A stretch of DNA of 64,000 bases, from the NCBI GenBank assembly GCA_036426205.1, contig WSYH01001245.1, positions 62,001 through 126,000 of the forward strand, read 5' to 3'. The notes under the pieces are model-generated. The model was not told the origin of the DNA and ran no database searches. It saw only the letters and a list, made by a program, of their open reading frames with translations. Source of the DNA: Ascaphus truei. Lineage: Eukaryota; Chordata; Amphibia; Anura; Ascaphidae. The translations under genes and the position numbers were made by a program. Positions 23,169-33,228 of this stretch are shown here, piece by piece. The number at the start of each line of letters is the position of its first letter. The stretch's first letter is position 1.

Positions 23169-24291
23169 TGTGACGGGAGACGCGCTTAATAACACATTTA
23201 TATTTCGTGGATCCTGATTGAGCAGAACAGGTTGAGCAAAATAAACTGAGATTTATTCCCTTGATAGGCAAACACACGACAACTGCAGAATAAACTTAAT
23301 GATTACACTCACAGGTAGAGAAACAGAGGATAATGTCCAGAAAGGTGCAAAACACCAGGAGATTGTCTTTTAAAATGTAGTCCTTTTGCAAGGGCACAAA
23401 TTGCCAGCCCCAATCCTTCTGTGAATGTGCAAAGTCTTTTCTGGTTCTTTATGGGTTCGGTCTGGAATCCCCATGGCTAACGAAATCCTGAAGCAGGGCT
23501 AGTTTCCTTGGTGCGATGTTTTTTAACCCCTTGCGTTCTGGAATCATAGCCGCTGTACTTAGGTCTTATCCGCTTGAAGAAATCAGGTAACAACAGCAAG
23601 AACAACACAGGAATAACAGCAGGAACAACAACAACACAGGAATGAGGGGTACAGGCCTTTTTAAGGACAAGGGCCTGTGAAGTGTTACATTAGCCTCATC
23701 CCATTGGCAAGGAATTATCTTCCTCCTATCAGAACATGCCAGGTCACATGGGCAAATCCTAAAGCCAGCTCAGGTAACTCTGAGCATGCTCAGTAAGCAG
23801 CTTGGTAGCACTGCTAAGTAAAAAGGGGCCATTCATTTCTGGGGACGCATTGTCTGGAGTTTGGTCCCAAGGTGTGAAATAGCCAGGATGAGTAACAGGA
23901 CCTGCTACTCAGAAACATCCTGATTAAGTGACACTTTAAGAATCTGGGGTCTTTCATGTATGCATAACATTTGGTCATTAATGCATTAATAAGGCAGGCA
24001 GAAAAAAACAGCATCCTGCCTGTACATATAAACTGCACCAGAAAGGCACTTCATCAAAAATATATGTTTCCCTTATGACAAAGTTATATTTTTAATATGT
24101 GTGTACTTGGGGGATTACACTGAGGCGGCACCCCAAAAATCAGGGTGCTGGCTCACTCCGTTCCTAAATTAGCAGTCTTAAAAGGGGAACAGCATATAAT
24201 ATTAACCCCTTCGTCCCCAATACGAAATAGGGGTAACCAGCCGAGCCCACTGCCTTTATTAATGCGCTGATTACCCCCCATTTTCGCCACA
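23169..24291 (-). repeat. Gypsy 5' LTR (right copy)
   Basis: It is the 1123-bp partner of 18084-19207 and is followed by the right target duplication ctaac (24292-24296). Promoter activity would lie in this copy, reading leftward. Confidence 0.92.
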
Positions 24292-24465
24292 CTAACGCCT
24301 AACGGATCCCAAGGCGTCTGTGCGGCCTGCAGCTCCAGCAGCTCCCCGACTACCCCTGGTTCCGTCCCACGCAGCACAAAGTGGCAGCAGACACACTCTC
24401 TGTTTCCTAATGTGTGCCTAGCAAAAGCCTGTCCTGTTAACAGGTATCTCAGCAGCGCCTCCAAA
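24292..24465 (-). other. Leader and primer site of the fragmentary LTR element
   Basis: The first five bases are the gypsy target duplication. 24297-24463 matches 41205-41370, the leader of the complete element. atctcagcagcgcctcca (24446-24463) is the primer site, two bases from the LTR. Confidence 0.75.
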
Positions 24466-25047
24466 TGTAATGGGTGGACCCCCTTGTCTGACCCACCCAA
24501 TCTCACATTGGCCCGTGTGGTCTAACCGGTCCCCATTACGTGATCGTGTATGGTGGTGCACCTGCAAGTAACAGGACTCCTGAGTCTACCGCTTGATGGT
24601 ATTAGGGGATGTCATCAGGACAGGTAGCTGAGGTAGTGGGTGCGAGTCCAACTTACTTCATGTGCAGCGCCTCCACCTCATCAGGATCTATGCTTCCGCA
24701 GGGAGAGGTCCTGGTGAGGAACTCCTTCTCGGTGGTGACTGCCACTGTAGAGTAATCTCACACTCACACAGTGGGGTTTTCATTAACAAGGCCATCTTTA
24801 TTGTAGTTTGGGATGTAGCAGACTGCCCCATGCAGCTGCCGGCTCTAGCCGCACATCTCTTCGTGCTGTCCCTTTGCCAGGTATGCCCTCCCGTACTGAA
24901 GTGAGATTCCCTCTTCTCCTAGGGAGATCACCCCTGTGCCAGGTCCCTGGACACAGAGTGGCTTAGACAGACTTGATTGGTCAACCTGTACTGCTAGTTA
25001 CTGCACTAGGGTCACAAAAGTGTTCCTACAATCCCTTATGCAGGAGC
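24466..25047 (-). repeat. Partial 5' LTR, truncated at 25047
   Basis: It matches 9277-9867 of the solo LTR closely, including a minus-strand AATAAA at 24797-24802, then stops abruptly after caggagc. The missing part is the U3 promoter end. The next base onward is L1 sequence shared with 48917. Confidence 0.85.
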
Positions 25048-25457
25048 GGGGGGAGCGCTGCCCCTCGCGAAGGCTTTGAGCATGAGTCTCCACATAGGCG
25101 TGGGAGAGACGACCCACGAGAGGCCCATGGAAGTCCCACTTAGGCCAGCCAAGAAGGATGGGAGAGGGGGAAGGAGGGCCATCCCGTACTCCATCCAGGC
25201 TGCACGCCTGAGAAGGGCAGAGAAGGAGATTGGGGGAGCTAGCTCTCGCCCAGTCCCCGGAATGTTGATATGTGTTGAAATGTTTATTGAACTGTGTTTT
25301 TTGATGTTTCCCCAGTGTGTTTCCCCCTGTACCCCTATGCCATGGCTCCAGACTGCGGACAAGCAGAATCAAGCACAGGAACTCCCGCCACCCACATCGC
25401 TGTCACCAGAGGCTCAGACGGCTGCTTCCGCAAGAGTAAAGGTTGGGAACCACAAAC
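25048..25457 (+). other. L1 inter-ORF region, right part
   Basis: This stretch is shared with 48917-49326 in the second copy and leads directly into ORF2. It has no long frame of its own. Confidence 0.7.
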
Positions 25458-28400
25458 ATGAATAAAGGGATTACCATCATCTCACATAACGTTAAGGGTT
25501 TTAATAATCCAGGGAAACGCAGACTAGCTTTAGCTGACTATAAAAAAACAGACCCTGACATCATCCTCTTACAGGAAACTCATTTTTCTAAAACTAACTC
25601 CCCAAAATTTATCGACCATAGATATAAGAACTGGTTCTCAGCCTCAGCCACAAAAAAAAAAAGAGGAGTAGCCATTCTGGTGCATAACCGTTTGCCCCTG
25701 ACGATCACGACCATTAAAAAAGACTACAACGGCCGATTTCTCATTTTAATCGGTGAAATAAGAGGTCAACCAATCACGCTGGCAAATGTTTATGCTCCAA
25801 GTGAAGGCACGGAAGCTTTCTTAGACAGATTTTTCGCTGTACTCCAGAGAGTAGCGCAAGGTTGTGTAATATTGGGGGGCGACTTCAACCAAACCCTAGA
25901 CCCTATAATGGACAGATGCACTCCGGGCGGTAAAAATAGCTCTAAGATAAGACAAACTTGGAATAGAGGGCTACATTCCAATAACCTACTAGATATTTGG
26001 CGAGAACAGCACCGCCAGGATAAAGGTTTCACATTCTACTCCCATCCCCATGACAGATACAGTCGGATAGACTACCTGTTTGTATCAAGTAGAATGGTTT
26101 CACAGATCTCCCACACGGGCATCCACGATATTTCGTGGTCAGATCATGCACCGATTGAGCTACGGTGCACTAATTTTAGTCTGGACAGGCCAGGAGCGAA
26201 CTGGAAACTAAATGAAGTTTTACTAAAGATCCCCGCAATTGCACAAAACGTAGGGGACAAGATCAGGGAATATTTTCAGGAGAATATAGGAAGTGTGACT
26301 TCGCAAGCTATCTTATGGGAGGCCCATAAGGCGACTCTGAGAGGAGAGCTCATGAGGATTGCAAGCAGGCGAAAGAGAGAGAAGGACAAAAAAATCAATC
26401 ACTTACAAGCAGAATTAGCAGTCCTCTCAACTCGACACAAAAAGAATAAAGACGCAATGACCCTTAAGGAGTTGCTAGACACCAAAACCAAACTGAATAT
26501 TTTGTTAACCTCCCGGGCTGAAAAGGAGCTGACATGGACTAAACGGAAATATTTTGAAAAAGCAAACAGGCCAGATACCCTACTTGCCAATAAACTAAGA
26601 GACAAAAACCAGGTCTCCCAAATTCATACAATTCGAACAAAACACGGGGACCTGACCTCAGACCCAAAAAAAATAGTCAATGAATTTAAGGAATATTACG
26701 AGACCCTATACGATGGGGCGAAGGTGGCTCACACGCCAACCACACAAACACGGCTTAAGACGTTCTTGACTGAGGCTCAGCTGCCTACAGTAACCAGAGA
26801 GGAGAGGGACGCACTGCAGGCAGAATTTACTAGCGAGGAACTCCTAGAGGTAATGAAGTCATTGAAAGCAGCCAAGGCCCCAGGCCCAGATGGCTTTTCC
26901 AACCTCTATTATAAGAAATTTCGTAAAATACTAGCTCCTCATTTACTAAAACTTTGTAATTCCTTTCTGGATGGTGCCCCTATCCCGAGCTCGATGCTCC
27001 AGGCGTCAATCTCTGTAATCTACAAACAAGGAAAAGACCCAGCGGACTGTAAAAGCTACAGACCCATCTCGTTAATAAACTCGGATATAAAAATCTTTTC
27101 CAAACTGTTAGCTAACCGCCTTAACCAGGTGTTGTCCAAGTTGGTCCATCCTGATCAAGTAGGGTTCATATGTGGTCGACAAGCAGCTGATAACACCAGA
27201 CGGATTATTGACTTAATTGATCTGGCGCAGAAAAAACATATCCCGTCTATGGTGCTTAGTCTAGATGCTGAAAAAGCGTTCGACAGAATAGACTGGCCCT
27301 ACCTGAGGGCGACGCTTGGGGCGTTCGGGCTGGGAAGGAGAATGATAGAGGCAATTCTCGCTTTGTATCAGGGACCGACGGCGAAGGTCCGACACCAGGG
27401 CTTCCCTTCGGAGGAATTCCAGATAAAGAGCGGCACCAGACAGGGATGTCCCCTGTCACCCCTCCTCTTTGCGCTTTGTATTGAACCCCTGGCGGCACAC
27501 ATCCGTCTCAGCCCAAATATAACAGGTATCCAAATCAGTGACCAGCCACACAAGGTGGCCCTGTATGCTGATGACGTGATACTCACTCTATCACAGCCCC
27601 TCACCTCTCTGCCGAACGTCTTCCAATTACTAGGGGAATTTAATACAATATCGGGATTTAAAATTAACCAGGCAAAATCAGAGGCCCTGAATATCAATTT
27701 ACCTAAGGCCACTGAGAAATTGATCACACTAAATTTTGAATTCAAATGGCAAGCCTCCTGCATCAAATATCTAGGAATAAATATCACAAAACAATCAGAT
27801 ACCCTTTATAAAGCGAATTACCCCAGATTAATTCGGACACTGAAGGAAGATCTCCGGAAATGGGCAGGGTACAACATATCCTGGATCAGGAAGATCCAAT
27901 CACTGAAAATGAATCTCCTACCCAGGATACTATACCTATTTCAGACTCTTCCGGTCCCAATAAATAGGGAGGAGATCCTTCGGTTACAGTCCGCAATGGT
28001 GAAATTTATCTGGGGTAATAAAAACCCCCGTATCAAAACTAGTATACTAATTCGACCCACTACAAAAGGAGGACTAGCGGTACCTTGCCTGTTGTCGTAC
28101 TATAGAGCGGCCCAATTAACCCAAATCATCCAGTGGCATACCCACCCTATCCAGAGGCGATGGGTAGCGCTGGAGGCGGCCTGCTGTGCCCCGGTGGCAC
28201 TGCAGGACCTGATATGGCTTCCAAACAAGGTCCGCAAGGACTTCACAAACCCGCTCTCCGCGGTAGTCAGCTCTTTGGCAGTCTGGGACAAAAGCAAATA
28301 TAAGCACGTCTTGATGAGACAACACTCCTTGATGACCCCAATTTTGGGGAACCCTGATTTCGCTCCGGGCCTGCAGAAGAAAGATTTTATTACATGGACA

Positions 28401-29264
28401 CAGAAGGGTTATACTCGCCTTCGACACCTGGAGGGTAGAATATCGATTAAATCGTTTGAGCAAATTAAGTCTGAAAAGTCAATTCCAAATTCAGAATTCT
28501 TTAGATACCTCCAGCTAAGAGCTTTCTATGACAAATTCCCCATCCGCGCTAAACGCACTAATTTTGAGCAGCTCTGTTCTGTTGGATCAGGAACCAAGGG
28601 ACTTATCTCTACAATGTACAAGGCGGTGGTCTGTCCGACTCCTGACGCTGACGTGACATTAAAATATAGGAACAGGTGGGAAAGAGATCTAGGAGACACA
28701 TTAGAGGACAAAGACTGGGATCAAATTAGCTTGGCGGCAGCTAAAAGCTCGATTTGCACGACATTAAAGGAGAACGCGTATAAAGTCCTAATGAGGTGGT
28801 ATCTGACTCCAACACGATTATCAAAGTTTGTCAGAGGTTACCCCCCATTGTGCCCTAAACAATGTGGGGAGCAGGCAGACTTGCTACACATGCTGTGGGG
28901 CTGCACCAAGGTACTCCCAATCTGGGAGGAGATCAGAAATTGGCTTCAGAGAATTCTCGACCGCACTATCCCTTTGGACCCCTGGTTGTTTCTGCTGGCC
29001 AGACGCACTCAGGGGCTAAACAGGTCGGAGCACAAATTAATTGCACATTTTGCAACCGCCCTGAGGTGCGAACTCGCAGCATTGTGGAAGCAACCGGACA
29101 TACCAAACATCCCAAAAATCAGAAATCGAATTTGGCACGTTTGCCGGATGGAACAGTTAACAAGTCTGGTTAACGACACCGGCACAAATTTTCTCAAAAT
29201 CTGGTCACCATGGCTAGCTCTGAACGATATCCCTGGGGTCAACGCCTCCAATATACTGCTTTAA
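25458..29264 (+). CDS. L1-like ORF2: endonuclease-reverse transcriptase (1268 aa)
   Basis: ORF2p nicks target DNA and reverse-transcribes the LINE RNA in place. The ATG at 25458 (aaacATGaat) is chosen; a TTG five codons upstream is ignored. The APE-type endonuclease shows SHNVKGFNN, QETHF, NVYAPS, GGDFNQ (about residue 140), SRIDYLF and WSDHAPI (about 228). The reverse transcriptase shows AAKAPGPDGF (about 472), YRPISLINSD, GFICGRQAADNTRR, LDAEKAFDRIDW, GTRQGCPLSPLLF and the catalytic YADD (about 701). The C-terminal Cys/His motif CPKQCGEQADLLHMLWGC (about 1131) has the C-x3-C-x7-H-x4-C spacing of L1. Length is normal and no stop interrupts it, so it looks competent, though its own ORF1 is now 8 kb away. 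Confidence 0.93.
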   Translation: MNKGITIISHNVKGFNNPGKRRLALADYKKTDPDIILLQETHFSKTNSPKFIDHRYKNWFSASATKKKRGVAILVHNRLPLTITTIKKDYNGRFLILIGEIRGQPITLANVYAPSEGTEAFLDRFFAVLQRVAQGCVILGGDFNQTLDPIMDRCTPGGKNSSKIRQTWNRGLHSNNLLDIWREQHRQDKGFTFYSHPHDRYSRIDYLFVSSRMVSQISHTGIHDISWSDHAPIELRCTNFSLDRPGANWKLNEVLLKIPAIAQNVGDKIREYFQENIGSVTSQAILWEAHKATLRGELMRIASRRKREKDKKINHLQAELAVLSTRHKKNKDAMTLKELLDTKTKLNILLTSRAEKELTWTKRKYFEKANRPDTLLANKLRDKNQVSQIHTIRTKHGDLTSDPKKIVNEFKEYYETLYDGAKVAHTPTTQTRLKTFLTEAQLPTVTREERDALQAEFTSEELLEVMKSLKAAKAPGPDGFSNLYYKKFRKILAPHLLKLCNSFLDGAPIPSSMLQASISVIYKQGKDPADCKSYRPISLINSDIKIFSKLLANRLNQVLSKLVHPDQVGFICGRQAADNTRRIIDLIDLAQKKHIPSMVLSLDAEKAFDRIDWPYLRATLGAFGLGRRMIEAILALYQGPTAKVRHQGFPSEEFQIKSGTRQGCPLSPLLFALCIEPLAAHIRLSPNITGIQISDQPHKVALYADDVILTLSQPLTSLPNVFQLLGEFNTISGFKINQAKSEALNINLPKATEKLITLNFEFKWQASCIKYLGINITKQSDTLYKANYPRLIRTLKEDLRKWAGYNISWIRKIQSLKMNLLPRILYLFQTLPVPINREEILRLQSAMVKFIWGNKNPRIKTSILIRPTTKGGLAVPCLLSYYRAAQLTQIIQWHTHPIQRRWVALEAACCAPVALQDLIWLPNKVRKDFTNPLSAVVSSLAVWDKSKYKHVLMRQHSLMTPILGNPDFAPGLQKKDFITWTQKGYTRLRHLEGRISIKSFEQIKSEKSIPNSEFFRYLQLRAFYDKFPIRAKRTNFEQLCSVGSGTKGLISTMYKAVVCPTPDADVTLKYRNRWERDLGDTLEDKDWDQISLAAAKSSICTTLKENAYKVLMRWYLTPTRLSKFVRGYPPLCPKQCGEQADLLHMLWGCTKVLPIWEEIRNWLQRILDRTIPLDPWLFLLARRTQGLNRSEHKLIAHFATALRCELAALWKQPDIPNIPKIRNRIWHVCRMEQLTSLVNDTGTNFLKIWSPWLALNDIPGVNASNILL

Positions 29265-29749
29265 TAGTTGTAGACGCGTTCTCCTTGGATGAAGTGTAGA
29301 AGACAGGGAGACATAGACGATTATCAAAACAAGGAGATAAATAAAAGGGGCAGAGAAAAGGATAGACAAGGGCCAAGATAATCCAGAAGAGTTCAGCAAC
29401 CAACGCTACGACAGCAGTCACTGTGAGATCTTGCGGATCAGCTGTCCTATAAGCCCAAGAAGTCCGGGAAGCAGCGAGAACCACAACCCCTATGTGGAGC
29501 CCAGCTGAACTGGAATCGTTCGATGGCAACCCCCTCCCCGCCCCCCCCCTCCTCCCCCCCCCCCCCCCTGGTGTAGTATGTCGGTACGTCTTGTTGGTCT
29601 GTTCGTATCCCCAGTATGTCTTTTGTGAGTATAATTATAATAAGATGAGTTGTTGTGGATACATCTGTATAAGACAATGGGTTGGACGAAAATGTGATTA
29701 TTGTACCATGCACTCAACAAAAATAAAAAAACTTTTGATTGAAAAAAAA
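29265..29749 (+). other. L1 3' untranslated region
   Basis: It contains a C-rich run at about 29531-29568 (a G-rich run on the other strand, as in the 3' ends of many L1s), then AT-rich sequence and an A-rich end just before the target duplication. Confidence 0.7.
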
Positions 29750-30283
29750 GAAAAGAGGCGTCTAAGAGGGGATATGATAACTATATACAAATATATTCAA
29801 GGACAATACAAGGAGCTTTCAACAGAACTATTCATCCCACAGCCCGTACAAAGGACTCGGGGCCATCCCTTAAGGTTGGAGGAAAGGAAATTTCACCAGC
29901 AACAAAGGAAAGGGTTCTTTACAGTAAGGGCAGTTAAAATGTGGAATTCATTACCCATGGAGACTGTGATGGCAGATACAATAGATTTGTTCAAAAAAAG
30001 GTTGGACATCTTTTTAGATGGGAAAGGTATACAGGGATATACCAAATAAGTATACATGGGAAGGATGTTGATCCAGGGAATAATCCGATTGCCAATTCTT
30101 GGAGTCAGGAAGGAATTAATTTTTCCCCTTAAAGGGGTTTTTTGTTTGCCTTCCTCTGGATCAATAAGTAAGTATAGATCTAGAATAAAGTATCGGTTGT
30201 CTAAATTTAGCATAGGTTGAACTTGATGGACGTACGTCTTTTTTCAACCTCATCTACTATGTAACTATGTAACTATGTAACTA
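29750..30283 (+). mobile_element. CR1-like LINE 3' fragment, right part
   Basis: It resumes the tail begun at 15733: RRLRGDMITIYKYIQ, ELSTELFIP, FTVRAVKMWNSLPMET and FKKRLDIFLDG, ending at about 30048. The 3' end is caacctcatctactatgtaac followed by repeats of tatgtaac, the usual microsatellite-like CR1 end. The frame is open from RRL to the stop. Confidence 0.85.
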
Positions 30284-30602
30284 GATTGGTCATCACTAGA
30301 GTCTAGGTGTAAAGTTCACCTTTCCTGTCTTGTCTTTAAATTCTTTATGGGCAAGCTACCCAGCTAAACTGAACAAGCTCCTCACCCCTGCCACATGCAG
30401 CACTTATCATCTGCGATCACACTCCAAAAGACTGTTCATGGTCCCAAGGCTCAACAAAGTATCCGGCCGTTCCTCCTTCTCTTTCCGTGCACCCCAAAAC
30501 TGGAACAATCTACCAGAGACTCTCACATCCACCACCAGTTTAAGTTCTTTCAAATCTAAGGCTGTCTCACATTTTAATCTGGTCTTTAACTGTTTCATAC
30601 GC
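30284..30602 (+). pseudogene. L2-like LINE ORF2, C-terminal part
   Basis: The frame of the L2-like LINE picks up again with DWSSLESRCKVHLSCLVFK, then shifts near 30345 to LNKLLTPATC, HLRSHSKRLFMVPRL and FSFRAPQNWNNLPETL, characteristic of L2/CR1 C-terminal tails. It is cut at 30602 by a solo LTR. Confidence 0.8.
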
Positions 30603-32150
30603 TGTGACGTTCGTGAGGATTTGGCCCGAGATTAAAGGGGTTACACCCCAATTGGCCACCCTCTAACCTCACCAGGGAGACAAGGGGTTAACTGGGCTGA
30701 GGTCCAGCAATGTGATTCAACCCTTGTTATAACATGAAAATGTATATTCCCCTGCTCCCATGTATTATTGTTATATCAGTGTCTGCATAACACACACACT
30801 GGGGCTTAAGGGGTTAATATTGTATGCAGTGCTGAATAACAGGAGCCGTTCCATTAAGACTGCTAATTTAGGAACGGAGTGAGCCAGCACCCTGATTGTT
30901 GGTGTGCAGCCTAAGGGTAACCCCCCAAGAACACACCTATTAAAAATATAACTTTGTCATAAGGGAAACATATATTTTTGATAAAGTGCCTTTCTATTGC
31001 AGTTTTAAAAATGTACAGGCAGGATGCTATGGTTTCTGCCTGCCTTTGTAATGCATTAAGGAACAAATGTTATGCATACCAGAAACAAATGTTTTGACAC
31101 CTATGAGCTGGGTCACTTGCCTAAGCTAGCAGAACAGCTTGCTAGAATTTACATAGCCTTGTGATCAAAGGCTAATTACCTAATTGTTTATGCGGGACCA
31201 AGGAACTGGAGTGGGTTGTGAGCGTTAAAACTCACACTTACAAACCAAGGTATCCTGCAAGAATAAACATAACACAGGGGACAAATGTCCCCCCACCCCC
31301 GAAGGGTCCCTGCTTCAAATGATTTATTGATGGGGGCAAGGGGTGGGGCTACCCAAGGAGAAAATCAGAATGGGTGACCTTATTAAATATACAGTAAGAA
31401 TATTATGAGATGTCCTTGGCTGAACATGCTAAGAGTTACATATGTGTATTCGTGGGAGTTACCCGCAACTAACGGTTACAAACACCTGATGTTTAGCCGG
31501 TTCGAACAGACAGATATTAATATCTCTCTTAATTTTAATATTACACTGTAATATTTAGTCTCTTTGGGAGCGTCAGGCGTGACGGAATGTATTAGTAGGA
31601 CTCGCGTGCCAGTAAGTACTACTGAAGTTATGAAGTTATTTAGATAGGGAAAAGCAGTTTTTAAACGTCGTGGGGTGGGAGGAGTTTTACTCTGAGGAAA
31701 ACTGTCAACTTCACCGCTGATTTATGAGAGGGGCTGGGTTTAGGTTGGTTCAAAGGGAAATAATTGTATAAGAACCAGGCTCAGCCTATGGCTATTGTCC
31801 TTCATGCCTTCATGCAAAAAGCCTTCATGTTCTGCATGTGTCCTGCATGTATTGCTGTGATGTCAGCTGAAATATGGAAGCATACAGAACACCTACAAGC
31901 TCAAATTGAACCCCCAATATGAAATATGGAAGAAATGGCCCAGTCTGTATCGTGATGGCTTTCTGTCCTAATCTTTAAGTAAGTGTCTATATTTTGCCTG
32001 TTATTTGTATAATCTGTGTGTTCACCTTTATCAAGGAATAGATTATATTTTATCATATCTAAGTCTCGTCCCAGTTCAAACCCAGTTATATATATATATA
32101 TATTTTTTTGGTGTGTATTATTAATAGCCTGTCACAAAGCTCCCGTCACA
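30603..32150 (+). mobile_element. Solo LTR (1548 bp) related to the gypsy LTR
   Basis: It starts tgtgacgtt, ends cccgtcaca, and is flanked by tacgc on both sides (30598-30602 and 32151-32155). The interior shares blocks such as ggaacggagtgagccagcac and aagggaaacatatatttttg with the minus strand of the 18084 gypsy LTR, so it is a longer related LTR in plus orientation. A TATA-like tgtataagaa at about 31765 fits a U3 promoter. No internal region remains. Confidence 0.85.
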
Positions 32151-32345
32151 TACGCCCCTAATATATATTTTCTTTAACTGTGCATGCAATGTCTTGTATA
32201 TAATGTATACACTGTTCATTTATGTAACTGTATTTGTAACCATGTATTATTTGTCTTAACTCTGTGCCCAGGACATACTTGAAAACGAGAGGTAACTCTC
32301 AATGTATTACTTCTTGGTAAAATATTTTATAAATAAAATAAATAC
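32151..32345 (+). other. L2-like LINE 3' end
   Basis: It begins with the second tacgc and contains cccaggacatacttgaaaac and ggtaactctcaatgtatta, then ends in a short ataaataaaataaat repeat, typical of L2 3' ends. It closes the LINE begun at 13275. Confidence 0.75.
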
Positions 32346-32470
32346 GTTTTTATGTGATCGTTCATATCAAAGAGTAAACATTTTGCATATATTGTAAACT
32401 CTAATTAAACGATTTATTAATATAAACCAAACCATCATTTTGCTACACTCGAGAGTTTGTGTTATGTAAG

Positions 32471-33224
32471 TGTAGCCATGCCTGGTTTAGCTACCAGTCT
32501 GCCCTCCCTGTCATGCAAGCCCTTGTAACAGTGCAGGCAGTGACAGGACCAATCTTATGTTTTCCCCACAGAAGCAGCTCCCTTGAGTGACAGAGGAGGA
32601 GGTGGGACTAGGCCTGTGTTCTGCCCAATCCTGGGATCAGACCTGGTACCCTCTTCCCTTGTACTTAAGGGACAGCACCACTAAATTGTTTCAGTGCCTC
32701 TCCCCACTTGAGAGAGGCTGGTACACACAGAAGTGTCTGTGCATTGGCACCTTCTTTTCCTCTTCCCCTTGGGGGAAGTGTGAGTGATACCATTTCCCCT
32801 GGTCCTGCTAGAGGGCTAGGGAAGAGTATGGACTGCTTCAGGGGCCCTTGACCTGGAGTGTAGGGACCACCCAAAGTTGCAGACCTGTGTGCGAGCTGTA
32901 CTGGGCAGGAGCCCATGTTATACTGTGCTGAGCAGAGACTAAAGAAGTTCCAGTTTAATATACTCCGACCTAGAGTGCAATCTATCTCGGGGGGCTGGGG
33001 GGGGAAGGGGAGTGAAGTAATTCTTCTGCAGGAGATTGCCTTCATATATCTGGAGCCTGCAGCAGATGGAGGCGCTGTACTTTCAGAGATAAGAACCCAT
33101 GATGTACCCCAGAAGCCTGTTCTTTTCTCCCCAACAACACCGGCGTAGACTCAGATCTACTGTAAGCAAGCAGGTAGACATGTAATGGCAGAATCTCCCA
33201 GAGGGTGGGGGAAACACTATTACA
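32471..33224. mobile_element. Probable solo LTR (754 bp)
   Basis: The sequence runs from tgtagcc to attaca and is flanked by taag (32467-32470 and 33225-33228). TGTA...TACA ends and a 4-bp duplication fit an LTR. No coding sequence and no second copy in this window apart from the duplicate at 56270-57020, so orientation and family are open. Confidence 0.5.
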
Positions 33225-33228
33225 TAAG

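Larger units (their letters stand above)
18084..24291 (-). mobile_element. Ty3/gypsy LTR retrotransposon, Gmr1-like domain order, defective
   Basis: The element has LTRs of 1124 and 1123 bp (18084-19207 and 23169-24291), begins and ends tgtgac...gccaca on the plus strand, and has the 5-bp duplication ctaac. On the minus strand the order is 5' LTR, tRNA-Leu primer site, gag remnant, protease remnant, integrase remnant, reverse transcriptase, RNase H, polypurine tract, 3' LTR. Nothing follows RNase H, so integrase lies upstream of reverse transcriptase, as in the deuterostome Gmr1-like gypsy group. By eye the LTRs differ at about 22 places (about 98% identity), so it is fairly recent. Coding is damaged: a frameshift between the two pol frames, a TGA at 19764-19766 and loss of the integrase core. 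Confidence 0.88.
17240..25047 (-). mobile_element. Fragment of the unfamiliar LTR element, split by a gypsy element
   Basis: 17255-18078 plus 24297-25047 match, in order and on the minus strand, the 5' half of the element at 36876-42166: partial 5' LTR (24466-25047), primer site (24446-24463), leader, and the first ~150 codons of its ORF. Both outer ends are truncated: the LTR stops at 25047 and the ORF near 17250. No target duplication flanks the fragment, and the L1 sequence expected here is replaced rather than simply split. The gypsy element 18084-24291 is inserted within it. Confidence 0.75.
15936..29749 (+). mobile_element. L1-like LINE, full length, carrying a nested LTR-element insertion
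   Basis: The element starts with a G/C-rich leader, then ORF1 (16074-17024), an inter-ORF region, ORF2 (25458-29264), a C-rich 3' region and an A-rich tail ending at about 29749. It is flanked by gaaaagaggcgtctaggagg (15916-15935) and the same 20 bases with one mismatch at 29750-29769, the expected target-site duplication. Both ORFs are open, so apart from the 7.8 kb insertion between them this is a young-looking copy. Assignment to the L1 clade rests on the transposase-22-type ORF1 and the C-x3-C-x7-H-x4-C motif at the ORF2 C-terminus. Confidence 0.9.
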
